Positions 1 to 9,452 of a stretch of DNA of 64,000 bases are shown piece after piece (position 1 is the stretch's first letter; each line of letters starts with the position of its first letter). The notes below the pieces were generated by a model. The model saw nothing but the letters and a program-made list of their open reading frames with translations. It was not told the origin of the DNA and searched no databases. The DNA comes from Oleiharenicola lentus (GTDB lineage: Bacteria > Verrucomicrobiota > Verrucomicrobiia > Opitutales > Opitutaceae), in contig NZ_SDHX01000001.1 of the NCBI RefSeq assembly GCF_004118375.1, positions 1,031,693 through 1,095,692 on the forward strand, written 5' to 3'. A program made the translations under genes and the position numbers.

Positions 1-1
1 G

Positions 2-439
2 GGCGTTGAGCTCGTCCCGGTCGTGTTCGACTTTCTTGCGGCTGGTGATGTCGCGGGCGATCTTGGACGCCCCCAGGATGTTGCCGGATGCATCGCGGAT
101 CGGGGAGATGGTGACGGAAACATCAATGAGCGAGCCATCCTTGCGGATGCGCACCGTGTCGAAGTGCTTCACGGTTTCGCCTCGGCGCAGCCGATCAAGG
201 ATGGATGACTCTTCGCCGAACCGATCGACTGGGAACAACCGCGTGATGGGTTGGCCGATCATCTCCGCGGCGGTGTAGCCGAAGATCTTTTCCGCACCGC
301 CGTTCCAGCTGGTGACCACCCCGTCCAGCGTCTTGCTGATGATGGCGTCCTCCGTGGAGGCGACGATCGCAGCGAGCAGCGATTCGTTGATCGCCCTGGC
401 GTTGGCGCGGGAGTCGGGCGCCCCGGGGTTGAAGCTCAT
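2..439 (-). CDS. PAS-domain sensor protein, 3' end cut by window edge
   Basis: The gene starts at an ATG read from 439 and stays open to the left edge, so only about 146 N-terminal residues are visible. They form one PAS domain: a short helical lead-in (INESLLAAIVASTEDAII), the TSWNGGAEKIFGYTAAEMIG core, and the PAC motif ending in GASKIARDITSRKK. This is the standard layout of a cytoplasmic sensory PAS followed by a signalling helix. The output domain (histidine kinase, GGDEF or other) lies outside the window, so the effector is unknown. There is no signal peptide or membrane segment in the visible part. The 159 bp up to the next gene hold nothing recognisable. Confidence 0.85.
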   Translation of the reverse strand, partial: MSFNPGAPDSRANARAINESLLAAIVASTEDAIISKTLDGVVTSWNGGAEKIFGYTAAEMIGQPITRLFPVDRFGEESSILDRLRRGETVKHFDTVRIRKDGSLIDVSVTISPIRDASGNILGASKIARDITSRKKVEHDRDELNA

Positions 440-598
440 GCCGCGCCTCCGATGGAGCGGGTGGACAGGGCGGTGTTGGCGGACAATGGGGACATGATTT
501 ACTGTGACGCTGGTGGGGTTGACCGGCGACTGGCCCGCGATCACGAGAACTTCTTATGACACGCCGTGCAAGCTGCAAACGACGATCCGCCGGCCGGC

Positions 599-1627
599 TC
601 AGGCCGTTTTGAAAACGAAGACCTGGCCCTTCTCCGTGCCGACGGCGAGCAGCGCATCGTCGCCACGCCAGGCAAACCTCGTGGCGGCGGACGGCATGGT
701 GACCTCGGCAACCATCGGGTTCTTGCGCGTCGGCATCCAGAGCGTGAATTCACCCTTGGCGGAGCCGGAGGCGAGCAGGCTGTGGCTGTGCTGGAAGGCG
801 AGGGCGCACACGCGCGCATCATGCGGCAGCAGCAAGGGCTCGCGGCCCTCGGGACCCGCACCGGAGCAGTCCCACACGCAGGCGTCACGGCCGCCGCCGG
901 TGGCCAGCCACTTCGAGTCGGAGCTGAAAGAGAGTTCCTTGAGCCGCGTTTCATAGCCGCTCATGTGCAGTTCCAGGTCGGCCTCGGCCGGGGCCCACAG
1001 ATGCACGGCGTTGTCGTGGCAACCGGCGACGAGCCAGCGCCCGTCGGGCGACCACGTGAGCGCGTAGATGGCGTTGCCGTAGGGGAACTCCTTGAAAGCG
1101 GAGAAATCGGAGGTTTTCCAGAGGGCCACGTGGCCGAAGCACGCCGCCGCGAGGGTGGCGCCGCCGGGTTTCATGGCGAGCGCGCTGATGGTCTTGGGCG
1201 CGTCGGGGAAGGCGTGCGCGATCGTGCCGTCGGGTTTGATGGCGACGAGTTTCCGGCCGGCGGCGGCGAAGAGCAGCGGAGTGCTGAGCGCGGAAGGCTG
1301 AGCGCCGGATGATTGCCAGGTGAGATGCTCGACCCAGGCGTTGCCCAGTTTTGCCTCGGCGGTCTGCGCCCCGGTGGCCGGGCTCCACAGTCGCACGCAG
1401 CCGTCCTGCCCACCCGTCGCAAGGAGGGTGCCGTCAGGCGACCAGCCGAGGCAGTTCGTGCCGTCGGTGTGGCCGGCGAGGGTGTGCTTCTCGGCTCCGG
1501 TGGTCGCGTCGAAGAGCGTGACGCTGCCGCTTTGCGCCGCCGCGGCCAGCAGCAGGCCGTCGGGCGACCAGGCGAGGTCGATGGCGTAGTCGTCGAGGGC
1601 GGCGGCCCAGTGCTTGGCGAATTGCAT
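599..1627 (-). CDS. WD40 repeat protein (about 342 aa)
   Basis: A beta-propeller of WD40 repeats. Blades recur with the LAWSPDG / GWSPDG turn and GH-type openings (LAGHTDGTNCLGWSPDG, VRLWSPATG, ALTWSPDGRWLVAGCHDNAVHLW), giving roughly seven blades across the whole protein. I chose the ATG at 1627 (MQFAKHWAAALDDY) because it opens directly onto the first blade; the frame runs further upstream but that sequence is low-complexity and unlike a protein. There is no signal peptide and no catalytic domain, so it is probably a cytoplasmic scaffold. It is divergent from the PVC dehydrogenase gene with 169 bp between the starts. WD40 proteins alone do not reveal a partner, and no specific function can be assigned. 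Confidence 0.88.
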   Translation of the reverse strand: MQFAKHWAAALDDYAIDLAWSPDGLLLAAAAQSGSVTLFDATTGAEKHTLAGHTDGTNCLGWSPDGTLLATGGQDGCVRLWSPATGAQTAEAKLGNAWVEHLTWQSSGAQPSALSTPLLFAAAGRKLVAIKPDGTIAHAFPDAPKTISALAMKPGGATLAAACFGHVALWKTSDFSAFKEFPYGNAIYALTWSPDGRWLVAGCHDNAVHLWAPAEADLELHMSGYETRLKELSFSSDSKWLATGGGRDACVWDCSGAGPEGREPLLLPHDARVCALAFQHSHSLLASGSAKGEFTLWMPTRKNPMVAEVTMPSAATRFAWRGDDALLAVGTEKGQVFVFKTA

Positions 1628-1796
1628 TCGCCCGCAACTTGCGCGCGAGCGCGGTACCGTGCAAGGCGCGAGTGTCTGCTCAGGCGGGCGTCCGTCTCTG
1701 GATCGTGTGACTGTCCTCCCAGCCGCGCAACGCGAGCCTTGCCCTGCGCGGTTGGCCCGGTTTGCTGGCTCGGTTCCGTCAACCCCGACCCACGCC

Positions 1797-4508
1797 ATGA
1801 CGTTTGTTCCACGCCCCGCCGCCGCCCTGTTGCTGTCCCTGTTGCCCGCTGCGCTGCTTGCGCAGGCCCCGGCCCCCGCCACTCCGGAAGCTCCGCCCCC
1901 GCCGGCGCTCGTGCCGGCGACCGGCTTCGCCGTGCCGGAGGGATTCGAGATCACCGTGTGGGCGCAGGCCCCGATGCTGCGCAACCCGACTAACATGGAT
2001 GTGGACTACAAGGGCCGCATCTGGGTGGCCGAGGGGGTCAACTACCGCAGTCACGACGACCGCGACAAGGCCGGCGACCGCATCGTCGTGCTGGAGGACA
2101 CCGACGGCGACGGCACGGCCGACTCGAGCCACGTGTTCATTCAGGAGCCCGCCCTCGGCGCCCCGCTCGGCCTCGCGGTGCTGGACAACAAGATCATCGT
2201 TTCCAACGCGCCCGACCTGATCGTCTATACCGACGTGGACCGCAACGCCCGCTGGGACGCCGCCGTGGACAAACGCGAGGTGCTGCTCACCGGTTTCAAC
2301 GGCAAGAACCACGACCATTCGCTGCACTCCGTGACGGTCGGGCCCGACGGCCGCTGGTATTTCAGCCAGGGCAACAACAGCGCGCACTTCACCGACCGCG
2401 CCGGCCGGACCTTCCGCGTCGGCAGCTCCTACGAGCCGACCTGGGGCAAGGCCGCGCCGCCCATCTACAGCTGGAAACCCACCCAGCTCGCCGGCGCCAA
2501 GAGCGACGACGGCCACGTCTATGTCGGCGGCTTCACCGTGCGCATGAAGCCCGACGCCACCGGCACGGAGATCATCGGCCACAACTACCGCAACAGCTAC
2601 GAGCAGACGGTCACGTCGTTCGGCGACGTTTTCCAAAACGACAACGACGACCCGCCCGCCAGCCGCACCAGTCACGTGCTTGAATACGGCAACGCCGGCT
2701 TTTTCTCCCGCGACGGCAAGCGCATCTGGTGGGCCGACCGGCGGCCGGGCCAGGATATTCCCACGTCCGAGTGGCGGCAGGAAGACCCGGGCGCGATGCC
2801 CGCCGGCGACATCTACGGCGCGGGCGCGCCGACCGGCATCGCCTACTACGAGGCCGACGCCTTCGGTCCCGAGTGGCGCGGCTTGCTGCTCAGCGCCGAG
2901 GCGGCGCGCAACACGATCTTCGGCTACCGGCCCAAGGCCGACGGGGCGGGTTTCAAGTTGGAGCGCTTCAACTTTGTGACGAGCAATCCGGCGCAGGTGC
3001 TCGCCGGCACCGATGCGCTGCGCGGGCGCGTCAGCCAGGAGCTGCACACGTTCTTCCGTCCCTCCGACGTCATGGTCGGGCCCGACGGCGCCGTCTATAT
3101 CGCCGACTGGTTCGACCCGCGCGTGGGCGGACACCAGGACTTCGACAACCTGACCGCCGGCGCCATCTACCGCGTCGCGCCGAAGGGTTTCAAATCGGTC
3201 GTGCCCAAGTTCGACCTCGCCACGACCGAGGGCCAGCTCACCGCGCTGAAGAGCCCGGCGGTGAACGTGCGTTCACTTGGTTTCGTTGTGCTCAAGGCGC
3301 AGGGCGCCGCCGCGGTCGCGCCGGTCGCCGGCCTGCTGGCCGACGCCAATCCCTTCATCCGGGCCCGCGCCGTGTGGCTGCTTGCCGAACTCGGCTCCGA
3401 GGGACTCGCGCGCGTCGAAGCCCTGTTGGGCGACGCCGACGCGCAGATTCGGGCGACGGCCTTCCAGGCCCTGCGCCGGCAGAATCACCGCGTGCTCGTC
3501 CACGCTGCCAAACTCGCCGTCGATCCTTCGGCGGCCGTGCGCCGGCAAGTCGCCGTCGCGATGCGCGACGTGCCCCTCGCTGAGGCGAAGGACATTCTGC
3601 TCACGCTCGCGCGCGGTTATGACGGCGTCGACCGCACCTACCTCGAGGCCTGGGGCATCGGCTGCGCGGGCAAGGAAGCGGAAATTGCCGCCGCGCTGAT
3701 CGCGACGCACGCCGGGGCCGATCCGCTCAAGTGGACCCCAGCCTATGCGGGCCTGCTCTGGCGGCTGACACCCCATGCCGCTGCGCCGCAGTTCGCCGCG
3801 CGCGCGGCCGCGACCACGTTGTCGGAGAAAGACCGGCTCGCCGCCGTCACCGCGCTCGGCTTCATGCCCGGCAAGGCACCGGCGCTGGCCTTGGCCGACT
3901 TGGCGCAAAAGTCCGACGGCCTCGTGCAGCGGCAGGCGCTCTGGTGGCTGCTGAATTACAAGGACACGCGCTGGGCCGGTCTCGGTCTCGATGCCGAATT
4001 GAAGGCGCGGGGCCTTTACGATGCGACGACGGTGGTCGTGAACGAGAGCGTCGTGCCGGTGCCGGAACCGAGCAAGCTGCCTCCGGCCGCGGAGATCGCG
4101 GCGCTCAAGGGCGATGCGAAGCGTGGCGCCGCGCTCGTGAGTTCCTGCTACCTCTGTCACCGCATCGGCGACCAGGGTGTGGAATACGGCCCGAATCTCA
4201 CCGCCTTCGCGAAGATGCAGACCACCGAGGTGGTCGTTGGGGCCATTGTGAATCCGTCGGCCGATATCGCCCACGGTTACGAAGGCACCACGGTCGAACT
4301 CAAGGACGGCCGGCTCGTGCAGGGCATGCAGGTGTCGGAGAGCGACCCGCTGGTCGTGATGAGCATGGGCGGTGTCACGCAGCTGATCCCCGCCGACCGT
4401 GTCGCCAAGAAGACCCGCATGAACCGCTCCCTGATGCTCAGCGCCGAGCAGCTCGGCCTGGACGCGCAGGCCGTCGCGGACCTGGTGGCGTATTTGAAGG
4501 GGCTCTGA
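1797..4508 (+). CDS. PVC-type membrane-bound dehydrogenase / HEAT / c-type cytochrome fusion
   Basis: A 903-residue exported protein. It begins with a signal peptide (LLLSLLPAALLAQAPAPA), then a propeller of the PVC membrane-bound dehydrogenase type (about residues 50-500: VPEGFEITVWA, NPTNMDVDYKGRIWVAEGVNYR, VLEDTDGDGTAD), then HEAT-like repeats (about 515-730), and ends in a heme-binding domain with CYLCH at residues 784-788. The fusion is characteristic of Planctomycetes and Verrucomicrobia, where such proteins are presumed periplasmic oxidoreductases passing electrons to the attached cytochrome; substrates are mostly unknown, with sugars suspected. The ATG at 1797 was chosen because it begins the signal peptide; the open frame extends 183 bp further upstream without protein-like sequence. 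The downstream gene converges on it. Confidence 0.93.
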   Translation: MTFVPRPAAALLLSLLPAALLAQAPAPATPEAPPPPALVPATGFAVPEGFEITVWAQAPMLRNPTNMDVDYKGRIWVAEGVNYRSHDDRDKAGDRIVVLEDTDGDGTADSSHVFIQEPALGAPLGLAVLDNKIIVSNAPDLIVYTDVDRNARWDAAVDKREVLLTGFNGKNHDHSLHSVTVGPDGRWYFSQGNNSAHFTDRAGRTFRVGSSYEPTWGKAAPPIYSWKPTQLAGAKSDDGHVYVGGFTVRMKPDATGTEIIGHNYRNSYEQTVTSFGDVFQNDNDDPPASRTSHVLEYGNAGFFSRDGKRIWWADRRPGQDIPTSEWRQEDPGAMPAGDIYGAGAPTGIAYYEADAFGPEWRGLLLSAEAARNTIFGYRPKADGAGFKLERFNFVTSNPAQVLAGTDALRGRVSQELHTFFRPSDVMVGPDGAVYIADWFDPRVGGHQDFDNLTAGAIYRVAPKGFKSVVPKFDLATTEGQLTALKSPAVNVRSLGFVVLKAQGAAAVAPVAGLLADANPFIRARAVWLLAELGSEGLARVEALLGDADAQIRATAFQALRRQNHRVLVHAAKLAVDPSAAVRRQVAVAMRDVPLAEAKDILLTLARGYDGVDRTYLEAWGIGCAGKEAEIAAALIATHAGADPLKWTPAYAGLLWRLTPHAAAPQFAARAAATTLSEKDRLAAVTALGFMPGKAPALALADLAQKSDGLVQRQALWWLLNYKDTRWAGLGLDAELKARGLYDATTVVVNESVVPVPEPSKLPPAAEIAALKGDAKRGAALVSSCYLCHRIGDQGVEYGPNLTAFAKMQTTEVVVGAIVNPSADIAHGYEGTTVELKDGRLVQGMQVSESDPLVVMSMGGVTQLIPADRVAKKTRMNRSLMLSAEQLGLDAQAVADLVAYLKGL

Positions 4509-4619
4509 GCGGCTCAACCTGGTCGGGTGGGCGGCCAGCTTGCTGGCGCCACGAGCGCAACACGACGTTCGTGGCGTGAGCAAGCTCACCGCCCACGCGT
4601 GGAGCCACTCTGACGCAAT

Positions 4620-5570
4620 CTAGAATCCGTCCGCCTCGCGATACGCGCGGATGACCGCTTCCTCGCCTTTCTTGCCCGGCTTGGCGTTGCCGTGCTCCAT
4701 GCCGACGACCCCGGTGAAGCCCTTGCGGTGGATGTGCCGGAAGACGTTGCGGTAATTGATCTCGCCCGTGCCGGGTTCCTTGCGGCCGGGGTTGTCGCCG
4801 GCCTGGAAGTAGGCGATCTCGTCCCAGCAGCGGTCGATGTTGGGGATGAGGTTACCCTCGGTGATCTGCTGGTGGTAGATGTCGAAAAGGATTTTGCACG
4901 ATGGGCTGTTGACGGCCTTGCAGAGCGCGTAGGCCTGGTCTGACCGCTGCAGGAAGACGCCGCCGTGGTCGCGATACCAGTTGAGTGGTTCGAGCACCAT
5001 CACGAGGCCGTGCGGCTCGAGGATCGCCGAGCACTCGCGGAGCAACGCGATGACGTTGGCGGTCTGGTAACCTTCGGCGAGGCGTGGGCCGCCGTAGCGG
5101 TTCCACTTCTCGGTCTTGTCGGACTGCTGGTCCACGGAGCCGGGCACGACGGTGAACCACTTCGCGCCGCAACGCTTGGCCACATCCACGGCGTTGCGGA
5201 TGCTGGCGAGGACCTTTTCGCGATATTCCGGCTTGGCCACGGCGAAGGTCGGCTCGTCAAAACTGGCGTGGGCAACGAAGACGCCCATCTGCATCCCCCG
5301 GTCCTTCAGTGTCTGGCCGATGGCTTCCTGCTCGGCCGCGGGACGGCCCGCGATGCCGTTGTCCTCCCAGCCGGTGAAACCCTGGTCGGCGGCGAACTTG
5401 ATCTCATCGAGAATGCCGCCGGGGGCGTGAGCCTTGAACATGCCCGGGTGCGGGCCGTAACCGAGCTTGAAGCGGGGCGCGCCGGTCTGCGCGAAAAGCC
5501 TGACGGGGTTGCTGAGCAGCGCAACGCCGGTGGCGGCGAGCGCAGAGGAGACGAAGGTGCGGCGGTTCAT
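4620..5570 (-). CDS. Tat-exported TIM-barrel sugar isomerase/epimerase-like protein
   Basis: A 316-residue protein of the AP-endonuclease-2/xylose-isomerase-like TIM-barrel superfamily, closest in style to hydroxypyruvate isomerase (LEPLNWYRDHGGVFLQRSDQ, ILFDIYHQQITEGNLIPNI, GEINYRNVFRHIHRKGFTG, VGMEHGN). The acidic and histidine residues at strand ends (E in LEPLN, D in FDIYHQQ, E in GMEHG) match the usual metal-binding positions. The N-terminus reads MNRRTFVSSALAATGVALLS, a twin-arginine-like signal, so it is probably exported folded. The start at 5570 begins exactly at this signal; an upstream extension is open but unlikely. Many copies of this family occur in Verrucomicrobia near sugar catabolism genes; the true substrate is unknown here. 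Confidence 0.88.
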   Translation of the reverse strand: MNRRTFVSSALAATGVALLSNPVRLFAQTGAPRFKLGYGPHPGMFKAHAPGGILDEIKFAADQGFTGWEDNGIAGRPAAEQEAIGQTLKDRGMQMGVFVAHASFDEPTFAVAKPEYREKVLASIRNAVDVAKRCGAKWFTVVPGSVDQQSDKTEKWNRYGGPRLAEGYQTANVIALLRECSAILEPHGLVMVLEPLNWYRDHGGVFLQRSDQAYALCKAVNSPSCKILFDIYHQQITEGNLIPNIDRCWDEIAYFQAGDNPGRKEPGTGEINYRNVFRHIHRKGFTGVVGMEHGNAKPGKKGEEAVIRAYREADGF

Positions 5571-5670
5571 GGGGTGGGGTGCTTCAAAGCTGAACCGTCT
5601 TTTGGCTCCACGCCAAGGATGCAATCTGAGGCTGTGAGTGTTGTCTTATCGAATCCAGCACATCTTCGAA

Positions 5671-5758
5671 ACCGTCATCCTGAACGCAGTGAAGGATCCA
5701 AGAGGATGTCCGCTGGCGGTTATCCTGCTGGATCCTTCGCAGGGCTCAGGATGACGGT
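5671..5758. repeat. Imperfect inverted repeat in intergenic region
   Basis: Two 29-nt arms (5671-5699 and 5730-5758) pair in inverted orientation with 25 of 29 matches. The outer ends are ACCGTCATCCTGA and its complement and the inner ends GAAGGATCC, separated by a 30-nt spacer. The whole 308-bp gap 5571-5878 holds no gene; this palindrome is its only structured element. Similar CATCCTGA...GAAGGATC palindromes are dispersed in many bacterial genomes, so this is probably a mobile REP-like element rather than a terminator; there is no T tract. Confidence 0.75.
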
Positions 5759-5878
5759 AAGGACGCTTTTGATGATCGCACGCAGCAGGGCTCCAGTCGG
5801 TTCACAGACTTATGAGCGACCAACCGAATTTGAATACACGCCTTGGCTGAAAGCTCGCCCTGCCGGGCTCCACCACGA

Positions 5879-7285
5879 TCAATTCACCAAGCACGCCTTG
5901 AACCCCTCGGTGAGGGCGGGGCGGTCGAGGTTCTTGCCGATAAAGACGAGCGTGTTGGTGCGGTTCTCGTCGGCGTTCCACGGGCGGTCGAATTTGGCGT
6001 CGAAGAGCATGTGCACGCCCTGGAAGACGAGTCGCTTGTTCGTGCCCTTCACGCAGAGCACGCCCTTCATGCGGAAAATGTCCCCGCCCTTGGTCTTCAG
6101 CAGCTCGCTGATCCACTCGTTGAGTTTTTTTCCGTCGAGGTCGCCGGGCACGCTGATGCCGACGGACGTGACCTCCTCGTCATGCGAGTGCTCGTGGCGG
6201 AAGGTTTTGTCCCAAACGTATTTCGTGAACGTGCCATCGGGCAGGTAGTAGTGCGTGGGCACGTCGTGGGCGGTGAAGATCAGGTATTTCCCCGCGGCCG
6301 GGATGCTCACCTTGAATTTGCCGTATTCGTCCTTGAGCTTGAGCCGGTGGAGCTGGCCGCCGGTCGTGACGGTCTCGCCGGGCAGCGTGATCTTCTCCCA
6401 GTCGGAATAGGTGAGCACGGCGGCGTTGATCGAGGCGGCGAGGTCCTTCTCGTCGAGGCTCTTCACCGGCATGACGACGAGATCGAGTTCGTTGTGGTTG
6501 TGGCCGCAGGCCTCGCCGCATTCGTGATCGTGCGCATGGTCGTGGGCATGGTCGGCGTCGGCCGGGTCGTGGCCGATCTCGATCTCGTGGAGGCCGGGCT
6601 GGAGGTCGTAGGCGCCGGCCCACTCGAAGGGGTACTCCATCTCGAGGAACTGCGGGTCCACCTCCACGGCGCGGTCGAGGTTGAAGCCGCCGACGTTGAG
6701 GACCTTCTCGATCGGCAGGGCGGCGTTGGCGGTGCGGTGGATCTTCGCGACGGCGTTGATCGAACGCAGGCGTTTCTCCAGCGCGTCCAGCTCGGCGGGG
6801 GAAACGAGGTCGGTCTTGTTGAGGATGATGACGTCGGCGAAGCCCACCTGCTTCTTCGCTTCGGGCGAGTTGTCGAGGTGGAGGAGGATGTGCTTCGCAT
6901 CCACGAGCGTGACGATGGCATCGAGGCGGAACTGCTCCTTCATCTCGGGATCGGTGAAGAAGGTCTGGGCGACGGGCGCCGGGTTGGCCAGACCGGTGGT
7001 CTCGATGAGGATGGCGTCGAGCCGGTCCTTGCGCTTCATCAGCCGGCCGAGGATGCGGAGGAGGTCGCCGCGCACGGTGCAGCAGATGCAGCCGTTGTTC
7101 ATCTCAAAGATTTCCTCATCGCTCTGGATGACCAGCTGGTTGTCCACGCCGACCTCGCCGAACTCGTTCTCGATCACGGCGATCTTCTTGCCGTGCTGCT
7201 CGGTGAGGATGCGGTTGAGCAGGGTGGTTTTGCCGGCGCCGAGGAAGCCGGTGAGGACGGTGACAGGAATGGGAGAGGAGGACAT
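5879..7285 (-). CDS. COG0523 (CobW/ZNG1-type) metallochaperone GTPase
   Basis: A 468-residue G3E-family GTPase. Visible motifs are the Walker A GFLGAGKT (residues 13-20), the metal-binding CICC (66-69, inside NNGCICCTVRGDL), ETTGLANPAP, and the guanine-specifying NKTD. A histidine-rich loop (roughly residues 236-268, DHAHDHAHDHECGEACGHNH) lies between the GTPase and the CobW C-terminal domain, typical of members that hand over zinc or a similar metal. The length is normal. It is followed by CorC-type and other unrelated genes, so no operon assigns the client protein. FolE2, another classical zinc-starvation gene, lies 15 kb away in this window. No signal peptide; cytoplasmic. Metal identity is inferred, with zinc most likely and cobalt or nickel possible. 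Confidence 0.93.
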   Translation of the reverse strand: MSSSPIPVTVLTGFLGAGKTTLLNRILTEQHGKKIAVIENEFGEVGVDNQLVIQSDEEIFEMNNGCICCTVRGDLLRILGRLMKRKDRLDAILIETTGLANPAPVAQTFFTDPEMKEQFRLDAIVTLVDAKHILLHLDNSPEAKKQVGFADVIILNKTDLVSPAELDALEKRLRSINAVAKIHRTANAALPIEKVLNVGGFNLDRAVEVDPQFLEMEYPFEWAGAYDLQPGLHEIEIGHDPADADHAHDHAHDHECGEACGHNHNELDLVVMPVKSLDEKDLAASINAAVLTYSDWEKITLPGETVTTGGQLHRLKLKDEYGKFKVSIPAAGKYLIFTAHDVPTHYYLPDGTFTKYVWDKTFRHEHSHDEEVTSVGISVPGDLDGKKLNEWISELLKTKGGDIFRMKGVLCVKGTNKRLVFQGVHMLFDAKFDRPWNADENRTNTLVFIGKNLDRPALTEGFKACLVN

Positions 7286-7318
7286 CAGAGGACGGAAGAC
7301 GGATTACAGAGGACAGTA

Positions 7319-7388
7319 GCAAAGCCTGCAAGCGAGGCTTTGCAACCGGTTGCGCCGGGTGGAGCCGGCGCTCCGCGCGGGCTCCACC
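7319..7388. repeat. Two short perfect hairpins between minus-strand genes
   Basis: The 110-bp gap between the COG0523 gene and the CorC gene holds two hairpins. The first has 9-bp arms GCAAAGCCT (7319-7327) and AGGCTTTGC (7335-7343). The second has GGTGGAGCC (7358-7366) and GGCTCCACC (7380-7388). Neither has a clear T tract in the minus direction. They may act as weak transcription barriers or be remnants of dispersed palindromes; GGAGCGC...GGCTCC sequence recurs near 34430. Confidence 0.6.
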
Positions 7389-7395
7389 TCGGGGC

Positions 7396-8721
7396 TCAGC
7401 CCTTGCCGCCGGTCGCGGGGAGGTTCTTGACCGGCAGCAGCAGCACTTTGTCCACCCGCAGGCCGTCCATGTCGATGACCTCGACGTCATAGCCGTGGTG
7501 GCGGAAGATTTCGCCCTCGGTCGGGACATGGCCGAGTTGCTTGACGACGAACCCGCCGAAGGTTTCGTAGTCGCGCTGCGCCGGCGGATGCAGCGGGAAG
7601 TCGGCCACGGCCTCGGTGAATGAGGCAGTGTCGAGCAGGCCGTCCACCAGCCACGAGCCGTCGTCGCGGCGCACGGCCTTGGGTTTGAGTCGGTCGGCGG
7701 GTGAGGGGATGTCGCCCACGATGGCTTCCAGCAGGTCGTGGAGGGAGACGAGCCCGGTGACGGTGCCAAACTCATCCGTGGCGAGGGCGACGTGTTTGCC
7801 CGTGGCCTTGAACTTTTCGAGCAGCAGGTTGACCGGCAGGGAATCCGGCACGAAGAGCGCGGGCGTGGCCAGGTCGCGCACATTGACGGAAATGCCGGCG
7901 GCCAGGTTGGCGTAGATGGCCTTGACCGTGACCATGCCGATGACGTTGTCCCGCCGGCCTTCGTAAACCGGAAACGTGGTGTGCGCACTGACCACGATAC
8001 GGTGCCAGATGACCTCGTGGGAGTCGTGGGCGTTGATCCAGATGATCTTCGCGCGGGGCGTCATCAGATCGCGCACCGGGCGGCGGTCGAATGACATCAC
8101 GCCCTCAATCATGGCCGGTTCCTGGGCGTGGAGCGCGCCTGCACGCATGCCCTCGCGCACGAGCAGGCGCACGTCCTCCTCGGTGACCGCGGCGTCCGTG
8201 GCTGGCTTGATGCCGATGACGGCGAGCAGGGTGTCGGTCGAGCGGCCCAGCACGCTGACGAGGGGAGCACAAAGCACGGACAGCGCGTGCATCGGTCCCG
8301 CCACGAAGCGGGCCATGCCCTCCGGGTTGCCGAGGCCGATGCGCTTGGGCACGAGTTCGCCGATGACGAGGGTGAAGTAGGTGATGACAACGACCACGGC
8401 ACCGAAGGCGACCTCCTCGGCGTAGGGCGCGAGCCAGGGCAGGGTGGCGAGCGGACCGGTCAGCCGGTCGGCGAGCGAGGCGCCGCCGAAGGCCGCCGCC
8501 AGCACGCCGACGAGCGTGATGCCGATCTGCACGGTTGCCAGGAAGGTGTTGGGATTCTCCGCGAGGGCGAGGGCGCGGCGGGCGCGGGTATCGCCCTGCT
8601 CGGCGCGTTGGCGGAGGCGCGACTTGCGCGCCGACACGATGGCGATCTCCGCCATGGAGAACACGCCGTTGGCCAGGAGCAGGCAAAAGATGACGAGGAG
8701 TTCGAGCAGCAGGGAGTTCAT
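7396..8721 (-). CDS. CNNM/CorC-HlyC family membrane protein with CBS pair
   Basis: A 441-residue protein with the standard layout: an N-terminal CNNM (DUF21) membrane domain with about four helices (residues 1-190, LLVIFCLLLANGVFSMAEIAIVSARKSRLR), a CBS pair (about 205-330, MTPRAKIIWINAHDS and VTVKAIYANLA), and a CorC/HlyC C-terminal domain (about 345-430). Such proteins are implicated in magnesium or cobalt efflux and CBS-nucleotide sensing; the old name hemolysin is misleading. The start is the ATG at 8721 (MNSLLLELL), directly before the first membrane helix; a GTG nine bases upstream is possible. It sits between two unrelated minus-strand genes. Confidence 0.92.
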   Translation of the reverse strand: MNSLLLELLVIFCLLLANGVFSMAEIAIVSARKSRLRQRAEQGDTRARRALALAENPNTFLATVQIGITLVGVLAAAFGGASLADRLTGPLATLPWLAPYAEEVAFGAVVVVITYFTLVIGELVPKRIGLGNPEGMARFVAGPMHALSVLCAPLVSVLGRSTDTLLAVIGIKPATDAAVTEEDVRLLVREGMRAGALHAQEPAMIEGVMSFDRRPVRDLMTPRAKIIWINAHDSHEVIWHRIVVSAHTTFPVYEGRRDNVIGMVTVKAIYANLAAGISVNVRDLATPALFVPDSLPVNLLLEKFKATGKHVALATDEFGTVTGLVSLHDLLEAIVGDIPSPADRLKPKAVRRDDGSWLVDGLLDTASFTEAVADFPLHPPAQRDYETFGGFVVKQLGHVPTEGEIFRHHGYDVEVIDMDGLRVDKVLLLPVKNLPATGGKG

Positions 8722-8903
8722 GGGTGGCACAGGAGCCGGACGGGCGTGGCGCCCAGCGTGCAGCTCCCACTATCCAAAACCCGGAATGCCGGCGGCGCAA
8801 GCGGGTCGCGCAAACACCGACCGGCTGTGTTCATTCTCATTTCCTAAATCCCAATCGTTCTCCTGCTCTTCAGTCGTCGTTCGAGAACGAGAATGATGGG
8901 GGC

Positions 8904-9452
8904 TCAATGCGCGGCGCGGGTCTCGGCGGCTGTCCGGGTGGAGATGCGGTCGGTCCAAGCAAGCAGGAGGGCGGAGATGACGAAGGTCATGTGGACGACG
9001 ACCTGCCAGAGGACGACGTTGTCGGCCACGGGCTTGGAGCCGACCTCGATGAAGGTCTTCAGCAGGTGGATCGACGAGATGCCGATGAGCGCGGTGGCCA
9101 GCTTCACCTTGAGGACGCCGGCGTTGACGTGCGAGAGCCACTCGGGCTGGTCGGGATGGCCGTCGAGGTTAAGCCGGGAGACGAAGGTCTCGTAGCCGCC
9201 GACGATGACCATGATGAGCAGATTGGCGATCATCACCACGTCGATCAGGCCCAGCACGGTGAGCATGATGGTCTGCTCGCTGATGCCCTGCATGCTGGTG
9301 AGCAGGTGCCAGAGCTCGACGAAGAAATGGTAGACATACACGCCCTGCGCGACGATGAGGCCGAAATAGAGCGGGGCCTGGAGCCAGCGGCTCAGGAAGA
9401 TGAAGCGACTGAGCGCGCGGAGGGAGGAGTGGGCGGAGGTAGGCGGATTCAT
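8904..9452 (-). CDS. YqhA/UPF0114-family membrane protein
   Basis: A 182-residue integral membrane protein of the UPF0114 (YqhA, TIGR00645) family. It shows the family sequence SRFIFLSRWLQAPLYFGLIV, then YVYHFFVELWHLL, TIMLTVLGLIDVVMIANLL and a last helix (VVVHMTFVISALLLAW), about four segments. The conserved GGYETFVS and HLLKTFIEVG loops are present. Function is unknown for the whole family. The start at 9452 was chosen because it precedes the first conserved residues; the frame upstream overlaps the divergent gene. The intergenic interval to the DUF1653 gene is 116 bp. Confidence 0.88.
   Translation of the reverse strand: MNPPTSAHSSLRALSRFIFLSRWLQAPLYFGLIVAQGVYVYHFFVELWHLLTSMQGISEQTIMLTVLGLIDVVMIANLLIMVIVGGYETFVSRLNLDGHPDQPEWLSHVNAGVLKVKLATALIGISSIHLLKTFIEVGSKPVADNVVLWQVVVHMTFVISALLLAWTDRISTRTAAETRAAH

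Noticed and set aside
1628..1796. Promoters in the divergent region between WD40 and PVC dehydrogenase genes
   Set aside because: No pair of -35/-10 hexamers with acceptable spacing could be picked by eye.
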